Shown one piece after another: positions 1-9,205 of a stretch of DNA of 64,000 nt. Each line of letters starts with the position of its first letter. Position 1 is the stretch's first letter. The stretch is from contig SVOJ01000003.1 in NCBI GenBank assembly GCA_015066385.1, positions 124,001 to 188,000 on the forward strand, in the 5' to 3' direction. The translations under genes were made by a program, and so were the position numbers. The DNA is from Oscillospiraceae bacterium. Its GTDB lineage: Bacteria; Bacillota; Clostridia; Oscillospirales; Acutalibacteraceae. Below the pieces are notes generated by a model. The model was not told where the DNA came from and did not search any database. It was given only the letters and a program-made list of their open reading frames with translations.

Positions 1-39
1 ATATTCAATATTACGAATAATTATACAATCAATTATCAA

Positions 40-68
40 TTGACTTTTCATTCAGGGTGCATTATAAT
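40..68 (+). promoter_or_regulatory. Sigma-A promoter of galM
   Basis: TTGACT (40-45) and TATAAT (63-68) are separated by 17 bases. The ORF track opens galM at the TTG of this -35 element, which argues for the downstream ATG instead. Confidence 0.75.
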
Positions 69-111
69 ATTAGCAACAGAACTGTTATTAAACTTAAAAA
101 GAGGTTATGGT

Positions 112-1179
112 ATGACTGTTACAAAAGCACCTTTCGGCACAATGCCTGACGGTAGAGAAGTTTTTGAATTCACACTTGAAAATGACAACGGAATGAAAGT
201 AATGATACTTTCATTGGGCGCGACACTCAGAAGCATCATTTTGCCTGATAAAAACGGCAACGAACAGGATATTCTGCTTGGCTTTGATACGGTTGCCGAT
301 TATCTTGAAAAATCCTCTTATCAGGGCGCAGCGGTCGGGCCGTGCGCCAACAGAATCGGTAACGGAAAATTTGAAATTGACGGGCAGACTTTTGAAGTAA
401 TCAAAAATGAAACTGACAAAGACGGCAACGGTGTAACTTGTCTGCATGCCGGCGGTGAGTTCAGTTTTGAAGTATGGCAGAGTATTATCACTGACTCTGA
501 TTCCGTTGAGTTTTCTTACACAAGTCCCGATGGTCTGAACGGTTTCCCCGGTGAAATGAAAGTGCAAATTACATACAAACTCGGTCAGAATAATGATCTG
601 CACATTTCATATGAAGCAATCAGCACCCGCAAGACACCGATCAATCTTACAAATCATGCATATTTCAACCTGTCCGGTTTTGCAAGCGGTGATATTCTTT
701 CGCAGGTTCTGCAGTTGAATTGCAGTCAGATTACACCGGTTGATGCGCTGAGCATTCCAACAGGAGAATTGATGTCTGTTGACGGAACGGCTTTCGATTT
801 CAGAGTGGCAAAAACCATCGGTAAAGATATTGAGTGTGATGATGAACAATTAAAATTGACGGGCGGTTACGATCATAACTTTGTCATTGACGGTGCCGAC
901 GGAACTTTACGCAAATGTGCATATGCTTATTCAGAAAACAGCGGGATTGTAATGCATGTTTATACAACTATGCCCGGAGTTCAGTTTTATGCGGGTAATT
1001 TTCTGAAAGGGGAAACGGGTAAAGAGGGGAAATCGATGCAACACCGCAGTGGTTTCTGCCTTGAAACACAATTTTATCCTGACAGTCCGAACAAAACGTC
1101 TTTCCCGGATTGTATCTATGATGCAGGGCAGGAATTTATCTCTGAAACCGTTTATACCTTTGAAACACTTTCCGAATAA
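112..1179 (+). CDS. galM: Aldose 1-epimerase (mutarotase)
   Basis: This 355-aa protein interconverts the alpha and beta anomers of hexoses such as galactose and would feed the Leloir pathway in the cytoplasm. It shows the GalM beta-sandwich signatures: GPCANRIGNGKF near residue 76, NLTNHAYFNLSG with the proposed catalytic His182, and a C-terminal CLETQFYPDSPN carrying the catalytic Glu. The length is normal for the family. I chose the ATG at 112 rather than the TTG at 40 because GAGG lies 7 bases upstream of it and the TTG is part of the promoter. It appears to be monocistronic, between its own promoter and a terminator. The identification is confident; the preferred sugar cannot be read from the sequence. 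Confidence 0.93.
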   Translation: MTVTKAPFGTMPDGREVFEFTLENDNGMKVMILSLGATLRSIILPDKNGNEQDILLGFDTVADYLEKSSYQGAAVGPCANRIGNGKFEIDGQTFEVIKNETDKDGNGVTCLHAGGEFSFEVWQSIITDSDSVEFSYTSPDGLNGFPGEMKVQITYKLGQNNDLHISYEAISTRKTPINLTNHAYFNLSGFASGDILSQVLQLNCSQITPVDALSIPTGELMSVDGTAFDFRVAKTIGKDIECDDEQLKLTGGYDHNFVIDGADGTLRKCAYAYSENSGIVMHVYTTMPGVQFYAGNFLKGETGKEGKSMQHRSGFCLETQFYPDSPNKTSFPDCIYDAGQEFISETVYTFETLSE

Positions 1180-1183
1180 GTGA

Positions 1184-1227
1184 GACCAGCATCTGTCGCA
1201 TTTTCGGCAGGTGCTGATCTTTTTTTA
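1184..1227 (+). terminator. Intrinsic terminator of galM
   Basis: AGCATCTGTCG pairs with CGGCAGGTGCT around a short loop, with G-U pairs, and is followed by a T-run. It lies directly after the galM stop. Confidence 0.8.
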
Positions 1228-1235
1228 TATTGTTG

Positions 1236-1264
1236 TTGACTTTTACGGGAAATTGTTGTAAACT
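1236..1264 (+). promoter_or_regulatory. Sigma-A promoter of the surface protein/two-component row
   Basis: TTGACT (1236-1241), a 17-base spacer and TAAACT (1259-1264) lie 47 bases before the next start codon and directly after the galM terminator. Confidence 0.6.
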
Positions 1265-1310
1265 TATTTTAATTATTATAAATTTTATCGGGTTCGAAAG
1301 GAGCCGTCTC

Positions 1311-3473
1311 ATGAAATACAAAAAAATGTCCAAAACCGTCTGCGTGTTGTTGTGTTTTTCGCTTGCATTGTCTTTTGCGTTTTCTGCCTCTGCAGCATTT
1401 ACAACATTTGAAACGCAGTTTGAACATGAGCAGATCAACAAAGCATGGCTGACGGATCTGACTGTAAATGAGAGCCTGACCGGAATCAGTGATATGGTAA
1501 CCAGTGTAACTTTGGTTGCACAACCGGAATATCCGTACACAGAAACTCCGGAGTCCTTCAAGGATGATGTGAAGGATGCCTGTGCATTGTATGAATTGGA
1601 TGAAGGTTCGGCCAGGGCTGCATATATTTATCTGTTTGAAGTATTGAATAACAATTCATCCATTCTTGAAGATGATGCATCTGATACTGAAATCAAACAA
1701 TATCTGATTGATTTGGGAATTGTTTATCCCGATAACACGGATGCGGATACTCTTGTCATGGCACGTGCGCTGTATGTGATCCTGAAATCCGGCTCTTTGG
1801 ATTTGTATCTGCAAAATGATAAAATTCCAACAGGCACAGCACTTGAAGCAGCCATAGTCAGTTATATGAGTGTTATAACGGGAATTGATATGCTTGCCAT
1901 TCGTGAATGGACAACCGTTAGCGATAATCTTTCTTTGGATGAATACATTCTTGCAATGTCTAAATATTCTCTCTGGAGTGCCGGGTACGATGTCACAATG
2001 GATATGACAGAAGAAGAGGTTTATCGTCTTATTGCGCTTATGACAATCCGCAAGCAGGGAATCACTGCTCCTGATAATATCTCTTTTGAGGAAATCAAAA
2101 TTCGATATCTTGCAGCTATGCTCGGTACTCGTTATGGTGTTTCCTGTAATGCGGATGATCTTGCCGAAGCGGTTAATCAGGATTGTGTTGCTTTTTATCT
2201 GCTTCAATTGATGGGGCAGGATGCGCAACTCTCCCTTCGAATGGACAGCATTTTTTATGAAGATGCGTTTGCACGTGTTGCTGAATATACAGACCGATTT
2301 GATATGGAGATCGGTGAATTTTATGCTGATGTGTGCAATTATACCGCAACTCTGAAATACAAACGCAGTTCAATCTGGCTTTATCCCACAAGTTATGTTT
2401 GCAACAACGAAAACAATGCAGATATGATCACGATAACCGCCAATGGCAATGTTATTGAGGACGGCAACTTCAATGAAATCAAATTGAATCCGGAACTTGA
2501 ATCACAAGTTATCACAATCAAATGTGTTTATGATTACAATACCGAAAAATTTACTGCCACATACAATCTCAAAGTAGTGCAGGGCTTGATCTATTCCGAT
2601 TCTGTTCTTGTTGAAGATCCTGATATCAGCGATATATTAAGCGGCAACTATGAATTGGATGAATCTCTTTATGCACCCGGTTATATTCAGAATGACTCCG
2701 ATCTCGTTGGCAGCATTCTCGGTTCAATCGGTCTTGGGGTTGGCTTCGGTGATTTGTTGGATACTTTTACTTCTTCAAGTGTCGGCAATTCCACCGTCAG
2801 CGGCAGCATCGCAACAATCGCTCCGCCCGTCAACACCAATCCAACCGGATTGACCTCTGTTTTGGAAAACGGTTTTCTGACGATTTTGCCCTCTGCCGGC
2901 ACTTTTGGCAGCAGTTCCGGTGGTTTGAAAGACACTTCAATTACAATGTCTGTCACTTCAATGGAACAATTCAGTAAAATCAATCATGCGGAAAAAAGCA
3001 ATGTTGTCCTTAGCGGCATCGGTGGTTTGGAATTGTATTCCATTGCGGAATCAGTCGGTTCCTTGCTTCTTGCAGGCGGCTCTGCTGCCGAAAATGTTGC
3101 TTCGCCGATTGTCGGTTCGGTTATACATGATGCAATTTTTGATGATGGCGATACTGTTATCGGTGCATCCGTTTCGAATGGAGTGTCTGCTGATAATACC
3201 GCCTATGTTTCTGCTCTTTCTGATAAAGCGGTTTCTGTTTATGCAAACGGGGATGCTACTGTTGCGGGTAATATAAATCTTGATCAGTATCTTTCACATC
3301 AGCAACAAGCCAACAATTCCGCTGTCGATACACCCGTTTCCGGAAATGCTGTTATCAATGTCGAAAAACAAAGCAATTCTTCCGTTGTCTTGTTTATTGT
3401 CGCATCTTTGGCGGCTGTTGCGGGTGTTGTGTTAATTGTTGTTTCAAAACAGCGTAAAATTTCTTATCAGTAA
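1311..3473 (+). CDS. Surface protein with signal peptide and C-terminal membrane anchor, function unknown
   Basis: I do not recognise this 720-aa protein. It begins with a signal peptide (lysine-rich start, then CVLLCFSLALSFAFSASA). It ends in a membrane segment (SSVVLFIVASLAAVAGVVLIVV) followed by KQRK, so it should sit outside the cell, held by one C-terminal helix. The first ~380 residues are acidic and look helical. A short cadherin-like beta-sandwich may lie around residues 380-430, and a Gly/Ser-rich low-complexity stretch covers about 460-690. The ATG at 1311 has GAAAGGAG upstream; the track's TTG at 1230 lies before the promoter. It is 24 bases ahead of a response-regulator gene, so it may be a partner or target of that system. 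There is no LPXTG motif. Confidence 0.7.
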   Translation: MKYKKMSKTVCVLLCFSLALSFAFSASAAFTTFETQFEHEQINKAWLTDLTVNESLTGISDMVTSVTLVAQPEYPYTETPESFKDDVKDACALYELDEGSARAAYIYLFEVLNNNSSILEDDASDTEIKQYLIDLGIVYPDNTDADTLVMARALYVILKSGSLDLYLQNDKIPTGTALEAAIVSYMSVITGIDMLAIREWTTVSDNLSLDEYILAMSKYSLWSAGYDVTMDMTEEEVYRLIALMTIRKQGITAPDNISFEEIKIRYLAAMLGTRYGVSCNADDLAEAVNQDCVAFYLLQLMGQDAQLSLRMDSIFYEDAFARVAEYTDRFDMEIGEFYADVCNYTATLKYKRSSIWLYPTSYVCNNENNADMITITANGNVIEDGNFNEIKLNPELESQVITIKCVYDYNTEKFTATYNLKVVQGLIYSDSVLVEDPDISDILSGNYELDESLYAPGYIQNDSDLVGSILGSIGLGVGFGDLLDTFTSSSVGNSTVSGSIATIAPPVNTNPTGLTSVLENGFLTILPSAGTFGSSSGGLKDTSITMSVTSMEQFSKINHAEKSNVVLSGIGGLELYSIAESVGSLLLAGGSAAENVASPIVGSVIHDAIFDDGDTVIGASVSNGVSADNTAYVSALSDKAVSVYANGDATVAGNINLDQYLSHQQQANNSAVDTPVSGNAVINVEKQSNSSVVLFIVASLAAVAGVVLIVVSKQRKISYQ

Positions 3474-3497
3474 AATATGCAAGGGAGGGGGATTCAA

Positions 3498-4187
3498 ATG
3501 AACGAAAAAATAATGATTGTTGATGATGATCCCAATATATGTGAACTGTTGCGTTTATATCTTTCAAAAGAGGGCTATGCAACTGAAATCGTATATGACG
3601 GTCAATCTGCCGTTGAACTTGTGTCAACCATCAAACCGCATCTGATTCTCCTGGATGTTATGTTGCCCGAATTGGACGGTTGGCAGGTATGTCGCAAAAT
3701 TCGCGCCACATCGAATGTACCGATCATCATGGTGACGGCAAAAGGGGAAACATTTGACCGTATTCTCGGTCTTGAACTCGGTGCGGATGACTATATTGTA
3801 AAACCGTTTGAAACAAAAGAAGTGGTTGCACGAATCAAAGCGGTGTTGCGTCGTTCCAATAACGTAACGACTGATCCTGTGAAGGAAGTACACTATGATA
3901 AACTTTCCATCAATCTTACCAATTACGAGATGAAGGTAAACGGTGTACAGGTTGACACACCGCCGAAAGAACTTGAATTGATCTTCCATCTTGCAAGCAA
4001 TCCGAATCGCGTTTTTACGAGAGATCAATTACTTGATGAAGTCTGGGGCTATGAATTCTATGGCGATTCGCGTACAATTGATGTGCATGTAAAAAGACTT
4101 CGCGAAAAACTGGAAGGTGTTTCCGACGAGTGGGAATTACGTACGGTGTGGAGCGTCGGTTACAAATTTGAACTGAAAAAGAGCTGA
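3498..4187 (+). CDS. OmpR/PhoB-family response regulator
   Basis: This 229-aa DNA-binding regulator has a receiver domain (about 1-115) with the acidic pocket IVDDD, phospho-acceptor Asp53 in LILLDVMLPELDG, the conserved Thr in MVTAKG and Lys in IVKPFE. A C-terminal winged helix (about 130-228) contains RTIDVHVKRLREKL. The ATG at 3498 has GGGAGGGGG upstream. Its kinase gene follows 71 bases later and an HtrA protease gene comes after that, which resembles the Bacillus CssR-CssS-HtrA secretion-stress circuit. Family membership is certain; the stimulus and regulon are inferred from neighbours only. Confidence 0.93.
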   Translation: MNEKIMIVDDDPNICELLRLYLSKEGYATEIVYDGQSAVELVSTIKPHLILLDVMLPELDGWQVCRKIRATSNVPIIMVTAKGETFDRILGLELGADDYIVKPFETKEVVARIKAVLRRSNNVTTDPVKEVHYDKLSINLTNYEMKVNGVQVDTPPKELELIFHLASNPNRVFTRDQLLDEVWGYEFYGDSRTIDVHVKRLREKLEGVSDEWELRTVWSVGYKFELKKS

Positions 4188-4206
4188 TGATGAACTGAAA
4201 AATAAC

Positions 4207-4231
4207 AGCCGGTTTATAATCGGCTTTTATT
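4207..4231 (+). terminator. Weak hairpin between regulator and kinase genes
   Basis: AGCCG (4207-4211) pairs with CGGCT (4221-4225), followed by TTTATTTTTATT. The short stem suggests partial attenuation that would lower kinase relative to regulator, rather than a full stop. Confidence 0.4.
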
Positions 4232-4258
4232 TTTATTATAACAACAAGGAGCCTTGCA

Positions 4259-5740
4259 ATGAAACTGATAAAAAACAAGCGGCCTGTCAGTATTTTTGAA
4301 CATTATTTTATAATTCTGACCTGCCTTGTTCTTTTTTGTCTTTTGATTTCCTCACTGTCTTTGATGCTTTTTGTTGCTACAACATGGTCTGATGACCTGC
4401 AAAAGAAATTGACAGACGGATGCACTTTTCTTGTCAATGAAATTCGTGCAAATGATGAAAAAAATCTTTTTGCAACGGGTGATCTGAATAAACTGATGGC
4501 AAATCTGCAACACACTTCAAATGCCGACTTTTTGCTTTGTGATGAAAACGGAAAAATTGTAATGTGTACTGACGTACAAAACGAAACGGGTGAGACAATT
4601 TCGCAGGTTGTCTGTGAAAAACACCAAAATACTCTTTTTTCTAAAGCAACATTGCTTGCTACGGATTTGCAACCGCTTGGTTTTTTGCAAAAAGGTCCCA
4701 TCGATATCGATGCAACGCAAGATTATATTCTGATCGGTTTTTCTGCCGATTCAAAAGATGGAGCAAAGTTTTATCTTTTTGCCGTTCAGTTGCTGAGTGT
4801 CGGATATCAGCCGTATATTACACAATACCTGAAAATGACTGTCGGGGCCAGTTGCGTTGCTGTTATTATGGCTTTTTTCTGTTCTCTTGCCGTAACCTAC
4901 AGAATTGTGCGTCCCTTGCGAAAAATGGCAGAAGCCACAAAGCATTATGCCGCAGGCGATTTTTCGTATCGCATCCGCAATGTTGCGCATTATGAGGAAT
5001 TTAATGAATTATCTGCCGCGTTTAATTTGATGGCGAAAAATCTGGAAGAAAATGAAAAATCCAGTAAGAATTTTGTTGCCAATGTTTCACACGAACTGAA
5101 AACACCTATGACGACAATCGGCGGTTTTATTGATGGGATTCTGGATGGAACAATTCCGCCGGAAGAAACGGAGCATTATCTAAACATCGTTTCTGAGGTT
5201 GTGAAACATCTGTCCGGTTTGGTTGTTTCCATGCTCAATATGTCCAAAATAGAGGCAGGAAAAGTAGAACTTGAGTTTTCTGAATTTTCACTTGATCAAT
5301 TGCTGATTCAGGTATTTATCGGGTTTGAAAAAAATATAACGGACAAAAATATAGATATTATAGGTATTGAAAAATTAGATTCTGTCAGAATCCGTGCTGA
5401 CGAAGCGCTGATCCGACAAGTTGTATATAATCTCATTGACAATGCCGTTAAGTTTACACGAAATAACGGTTCGATTAAAATTGATTTATCAGCCGAAAAA
5501 CACGATGTCAAATTAACAATTGCCAATACCGGCAGTACAATACCAAAGGATGAGCTGAACAGCATCTTTGATCGTTTTTACAAGGTGGATAAATCCCGCG
5601 GACTGGATGCATCCAGTTTCGGTATCGGTTTGCACATTGTTCGCAGTATTGTAGAAATGCATAGCGGTACAATTCATGCGGTAAGCAAAGAAGAGCACAC
5701 AAAATTTGTTGTTCATCTGCCATTATTTAATAATGTTTAA
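4259..5740 (+). CDS. Membrane sensor histidine kinase
   Basis: This 493-aa kinase should autophosphorylate and pass phosphate to the regulator encoded just upstream. It has a first membrane segment at about 15-40, an extracytoplasmic sensor region of roughly 130 residues, a second membrane segment at about 192-213 and a HAMP linker to about 265. The HisKA dimerisation helix carries His278 in NVSHELKTPM. The HATPase_c domain shows NLIDNAVKF (N-box), FDRFYKVDKSRG (F-box) and SFGIGLHIV (G2-type box). AAGGAG lies 7 bases before the ATG. The sensor domain is not one I can name. An htrA-like gene 56 bases downstream suggests an envelope-stress role. Confidence 0.93.
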   Translation: MKLIKNKRPVSIFEHYFIILTCLVLFCLLISSLSLMLFVATTWSDDLQKKLTDGCTFLVNEIRANDEKNLFATGDLNKLMANLQHTSNADFLLCDENGKIVMCTDVQNETGETISQVVCEKHQNTLFSKATLLATDLQPLGFLQKGPIDIDATQDYILIGFSADSKDGAKFYLFAVQLLSVGYQPYITQYLKMTVGASCVAVIMAFFCSLAVTYRIVRPLRKMAEATKHYAAGDFSYRIRNVAHYEEFNELSAAFNLMAKNLEENEKSSKNFVANVSHELKTPMTTIGGFIDGILDGTIPPEETEHYLNIVSEVVKHLSGLVVSMLNMSKIEAGKVELEFSEFSLDQLLIQVFIGFEKNITDKNIDIIGIEKLDSVRIRADEALIRQVVYNLIDNAVKFTRNNGSIKIDLSAEKHDVKLTIANTGSTIPKDELNSIFDRFYKVDKSRGLDASSFGIGLHIVRSIVEMHSGTIHAVSKEEHTKFVVHLPLFNNV

Positions 5741-5796
5741 AGAAAACAGATAATAATTATTGATAAGATTCAATACCTTCAGAAAGGGGTATAAAA

Positions 5797-7548
5797 ATGG
5801 ACGATTTTGAAAATATGAACAAGACCAATGAAGTCGCAGATAATGAAGGGTTGCGGAAAAACGAAGAAATCTCTCAGATGCGCAATCAGGATGTTATTTG
5901 TGACACTAACGGCGATTGTGGAGCAAATATTCCCGCTGAGGAAGTTGCGCAACAGGAAACTGAAAATGAAGAACAAACCATGCAGACAATGAATGCGGAT
6001 TATTCACAGCCTGAAAATAGTGAAAATCACGCGCAGGCTTCTCCGGCAAATGAGTCGGAAAAGCCGCAGCCTTTTGTTTCGCCCGCTGCTTATCCGCAGT
6101 CACCATCATATGTGCAGCAGAATTATGGCGATGTGAATCGTTCGCACTATCAACAGCAGACTAATTCAAATACGTATGCCTACCCGCATGAGAAAAATAC
6201 GGCTGTTCCGAAAAAGAAATCAAAAGGAAAAGTTGCATTTCTTGCAATTGCCTGTGTTTTGCTTGTCTTTGCTGTCGGTATGTTTGCGATTGTGTTTACA
6301 AGCGATAGTGATTCAGGACGCAGCAGTGATAATGGTTTGCGTGACGTGCCTCATATTTCAACTGTCTCCTCTGCAGATAATGTGGCGGAGGGCCTTTCTG
6401 CTGCAGAAGTATATCAGAAAGTATTCAAAAGCTCCGTCAGCATTCTTGCTTATCAGCAGACAACCGGGGAACTCGGTGTTTTGGGATCCGGTGTGATCTG
6501 TCAGGAGGATACAAGTAACAAGTATACTTATATTGTTACTTGCGCACATGTCATCAACGATGCGGATTATAATATTAAAGTCGAACTTTGGGATGGCACT
6601 GTCCATACGGCAGAAGTTGTCAATTTTGATGACAGCAATGATATCGGTGTTATACGCATCCGTGCGACCGGTTTACAGATTGCCGAATTCGGCGATTCTG
6701 ATGAAATGCAACCCGGGGCTACTGTTTATGCGATCGGTTCCCCGTACAGTTCCAAATTTGCAGGCACGTTTACAAAAGGTATGGTGTCCGCCGTTAATCG
6801 CCTTGTTACCACGCAGACCAGTTATCAACTTTGTTGCATTCAGCATGATGCGCCGATCAATAACGGCAATTCCGGAGGGGCGCTTGTCAATGCATACGGT
6901 CAGATTGTCGGTATTAATGCGCTGAAAATTACCGCTGAAGGATACGAAGGGCTTGGTTTTTCCGTTCCCTCAACGACGGTTATCAAAGTTATCAATGCCA
7001 TAATTGAAACAGGTCTTGCGCCCAAAACACCCAAACTCGGTATTTCTTACGTGCAGGCAATCTATTACAGTCAGTTCCTGTCGGATCTGATTGAGGAAAA
7101 TAATCTTCCTGCCGGTTCGATTGTTATTGCTGATATTAACAAAGATTCCAGTCTTTATAACACCGAATTGCAGGTGAATGACATTGTTACAGCTGTGAAT
7201 GGTCAGGATTTAACCAATCCGGATCAGCTTGTTCAGTTAATTCAGAATTCCAATGTCGGCGATTCGTTTGAATTAAGCGTGGCTCGTATTATAATGAATG
7301 AAGACGGAACGGATTATGTTGACATCAAAAAGTTTACCGTAACGGCCACATTGGTCGAAAAAACAGATGCCGACAACGGGGTTGCGCCGGACGATGCCCA
7401 GGAAGATTTCTATGAGTACTTTGGTGATGACAGCGGTAATTATGAAGATTTTTATGATTACTTCTATGACTATTTCTACGGTGACGGCAATTCCTATGGC
7501 AACGGAGACACGCCGGAAGGCGACAATCGCTTTACTATTCCCGAATAA
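5797..7548 (+). CDS. HtrA/DegP-family membrane-anchored serine protease with PDZ domain
   Basis: This 583-aa S1C-family protease should degrade or refold misfolded exported proteins on the outer face of the membrane. A long cytoplasmic Gln/Asn/Glu-rich segment (1-145) precedes one membrane helix (about 146-168). The protease domain has the triad His251 (TCAHVIND), Asp282 (DDSNDIGVI) and Ser359 (NNGNSGGALV). One PDZ domain spans about 400-510, with ELQVNDIVTAVNG. The protein ends in an odd acidic, Tyr/Gly-rich tail (DFYDYFYDYFYGDG). AAAGGGG sits upstream of the ATG. The position after a two-component pair matches CssRS/HtrA logic. The tail and the long N-terminus are not part of the usual family. 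Confidence 0.93.
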   Translation: MDDFENMNKTNEVADNEGLRKNEEISQMRNQDVICDTNGDCGANIPAEEVAQQETENEEQTMQTMNADYSQPENSENHAQASPANESEKPQPFVSPAAYPQSPSYVQQNYGDVNRSHYQQQTNSNTYAYPHEKNTAVPKKKSKGKVAFLAIACVLLVFAVGMFAIVFTSDSDSGRSSDNGLRDVPHISTVSSADNVAEGLSAAEVYQKVFKSSVSILAYQQTTGELGVLGSGVICQEDTSNKYTYIVTCAHVINDADYNIKVELWDGTVHTAEVVNFDDSNDIGVIRIRATGLQIAEFGDSDEMQPGATVYAIGSPYSSKFAGTFTKGMVSAVNRLVTTQTSYQLCCIQHDAPINNGNSGGALVNAYGQIVGINALKITAEGYEGLGFSVPSTTVIKVINAIIETGLAPKTPKLGISYVQAIYYSQFLSDLIEENNLPAGSIVIADINKDSSLYNTELQVNDIVTAVNGQDLTNPDQLVQLIQNSNVGDSFELSVARIIMNEDGTDYVDIKKFTVTATLVEKTDADNGVAPDDAQEDFYEYFGDDSGNYEDFYDYFYDYFYGDGNSYGNGDTPEGDNRFTIPE

Positions 7549-7567
7549 AATAACAAGACCTAGCGAC

Positions 7568-7606
7568 AAAAAAGCGGCAGACTGTTGTTCACCCTGCCGC
7601 TTTTTG
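7568..7606. terminator. Bidirectional terminator between htrA-like and PHP genes
   Basis: AAAAAGCGGCAG (7569-7580) pairs perfectly with CTGCCGCTTTTT (7594-7605), giving T-runs on both strands between convergent genes. Confidence 0.85.
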
Positions 7607-7607
7607 A

Positions 7608-8276
7608 TTATTCGGATTTCTTTAATATGTAATTGCCGTTTTTTAATTCTGTAACAAGGTCTTGCGGGGTGAGGATTTCATGTTCAAACCATACCCCGCC
7701 TCTTGCAAGATCTTCATATTCGTGCAAATCAGATCCCGAAGTTTTAATTTTTCCGTTGCGCGTTGCCCATGCATCGGCAATTTCATTGCGAGAATTGTGC
7801 CTTTTGTTGCCGTTATAGACCTCGTATCCGTCAAGGTAATCCGGTTTCATGATTGTCATGGAATTCCGCATCGGATGTGCCTGTACGATCAGTACACCAT
7901 TACGGTGGGCAATTTCACTGCATTCACGCAGGCTTGTTCTGTTAAGATACGGATTGTCATACAGGAATTGTTCCGTCACCCCAAGTAACAAATAGTCGTT
8001 ATCGTTTTCGGGAAATCGGATCTCTGCGCCGGGAAAAACATGGAAATCCTGTGTTTCATGCTCTTTAGCGTCTCTGTAGCCGGCAAGGAAAGTATCAATG
8101 TATTCTTTCCAATCCGTAATCGGTGCGCCTTTGATGCCGCCGGGGGTAAAATGATCAGTGATCACAACACCACTGTAATTGTTTTCTTTTAACAGTTTTA
8201 CAATTTCTGTTGCACAGATTTTTCCGCAGCTGCTGACTTCAGAAGTATGGCAATGCAGTTCATACAGATAACCCAT
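7608..8276 (-). CDS. PHP-domain metal-dependent phosphoesterase
   Basis: This 222-aa protein is a stand-alone PHP domain, a TIM-barrel-like fold that binds two or three metals and hydrolyses phosphoesters. Visible metal-binding motifs are ELHCHTSEVS at the N-terminus, VITDHF near residue 40, PGAEIRF near 85, QAHPMRN near 135 and a C-terminal GSDLHEYED. The length matches the small phosphatase-like members rather than polymerase-fused ones. AAAGGA precedes the ATG. It faces htrA across a shared terminator and has no obvious operon partner. The substrate cannot be assigned; nucleotides or histidinol phosphate are possibilities known for the superfamily. Confidence 0.85.
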   Translation of the reverse strand: MGYLYELHCHTSEVSSCGKICATEIVKLLKENNYSGVVITDHFTPGGIKGAPITDWKEYIDTFLAGYRDAKEHETQDFHVFPGAEIRFPENDNDYLLLGVTEQFLYDNPYLNRTSLRECSEIAHRNGVLIVQAHPMRNSMTIMKPDYLDGYEVYNGNKRHNSRNEIADAWATRNGKIKTSGSDLHEYEDLARGGVWFEHEILTPQDLVTELKNGNYILKKSE

Positions 8277-8350
8277 TTTATTTCAGTCCTTTGTTTTTTC
8301 TTTATTATAAATCTATATTCTAACCATGTCTACTTTTTTTTAAAAAAGAA

Positions 8351-8379
8351 TTGATAATTTCTATTCTTTTTGCTATTAT
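8351..8379 (+). promoter_or_regulatory. Sigma-A promoter with extended -10
   Basis: TTGATA (8351-8356), 17 bases, then TGCTATTAT with its hexamer at 8374-8379, upstream of the GTG-started membrane protein. Confidence 0.7.
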
Positions 8380-8409
8380 ATATTCCAAATTATTCAGGAG
8401 GGGAGAACA

Positions 8410-8952
8410 GTGCGCGAAAGTTATAAAACAACGATCTGCGGTGTCACGGCATCATTGGCATTGGTGCTGATGTTATTGACATACATCAATCCCTTTCTGA
8501 CTTACACAAGTCCGCCGTTTGCAGGAGTGTTGCTGATTCTGATTATGATTGAGGTCGGCTACGGGTGGGCATTCGGGACATATACGGCAATCAGTCTGCT
8601 TGCCTTGTTTTTATTGTCTGATAAAGAAGCGGCTGTTATGTTCATTACATTTTTCGGATATTACCCGATGTTGCGTTCTGTGTTGGCAAAGAAAATAAAA
8701 CCGAAGGCAGTTCGATATATTCTTGAATTGCTTATTTACAATATTGCAATTGCACTTTCTGTTGTTGTGTGCATGTATGTCTTTGGTGTTGACTATGACG
8801 ACTTCGGAGACTTCGGAAAATATTCTCTTTTGATTACCGCTGTTTTGATGAATGTCATTTTTATGCTCTATGATTTTCTGGTTGATAAACTGATTTTTGC
8901 CTATCATTTGCGGTGGCAGAAAAATCTTCATAAAATTTTTCAAAAAAAATGA
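8410..8952 (+). CDS. Small polytopic membrane protein, function unknown
   Basis: This 180-aa protein is almost entirely hydrophobic, with about five membrane segments, the last followed by a basic tail (RWQKNLHKIFQKK). I do not recognise a specific family. Size and topology recall S-components of energy-coupling factor transporters or small integral proteins common in Clostridia, but no diagnostic motif was found. The start is GTG at 8410 with AGGAGGGGAG about 7 bases upstream, and no better ATG exists. It has its own promoter, and the tRNA-Ser promoter follows its stop directly, so it is probably transcribed alone. Confidence 0.75.
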   Translation: MRESYKTTICGVTASLALVLMLLTYINPFLTYTSPPFAGVLLILIMIEVGYGWAFGTYTAISLLALFLLSDKEAAVMFITFFGYYPMLRSVLAKKIKPKAVRYILELLIYNIAIALSVVVCMYVFGVDYDDFGDFGKYSLLITAVLMNVIFMLYDFLVDKLIFAYHLRWQKNLHKIFQKK

Positions 8953-8961
8953 AAATAGGGC

Positions 8962-8990
8962 TTGATTTTTTCAAAACAATTGTGTATAAT
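8962..8990 (+). promoter_or_regulatory. Promoter of tRNA-Ser
   Basis: TTGATT (8962-8967), 17 bases, TATAAT (8985-8990). The tRNA begins 13 bases after the -10. Confidence 0.8.
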
Positions 8991-9003
8991 ACTTGAGCAA
9001 CAC

Positions 9004-9095
9004 GGAGAGTTGTCCGAGATGGTCTAAGGAGCACGACTGGAAATCGTGTAAACGCCTAAAACGTTTCGAGGGTTCGAATCCCTTGCTCTCCGCCA
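9004..9095 (+). tRNA. tRNA-Ser(GGA), CCA encoded
   Basis: Acceptor arm GGAGAGT pairs with GCTCTCC, followed by discriminator G and an encoded CCA. The anticodon stem CACGA/TCGTG encloses CTGGAAA, giving anticodon GGA, which reads UCC and UCU. A long variable arm typical of class II serine tRNAs lies between the anticodon arm and the T-arm, whose loop has GGTTCGAATCC. It is a single tRNA gene with its own promoter and terminator. Confidence 0.97.
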
Positions 9096-9096
9096 A

Positions 9097-9130
9097 AAAA
9101 AAGACATCGCTTATGTGGTGTCTTTTTTTT
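9097..9130 (+). terminator. Terminator of tRNA-Ser
   Basis: AAAGACATC pairs with GGTGTCTTT around a short loop and is followed by eight T residues. Confidence 0.8.
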
Positions 9131-9205
9131 ATCACATCCGAGGGATTTATATTGATTGGTTTTTTTTCGGGCAAAAAAGTTGCCATGATATCTAACTTAT
9201 AAAAG

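Noticed and set aside
40-111. TTG at 40 as galM start
   Set aside because: It is the -35 hexamer of the promoter; the ATG at 112 has a proper ribosome site and family N-terminus.
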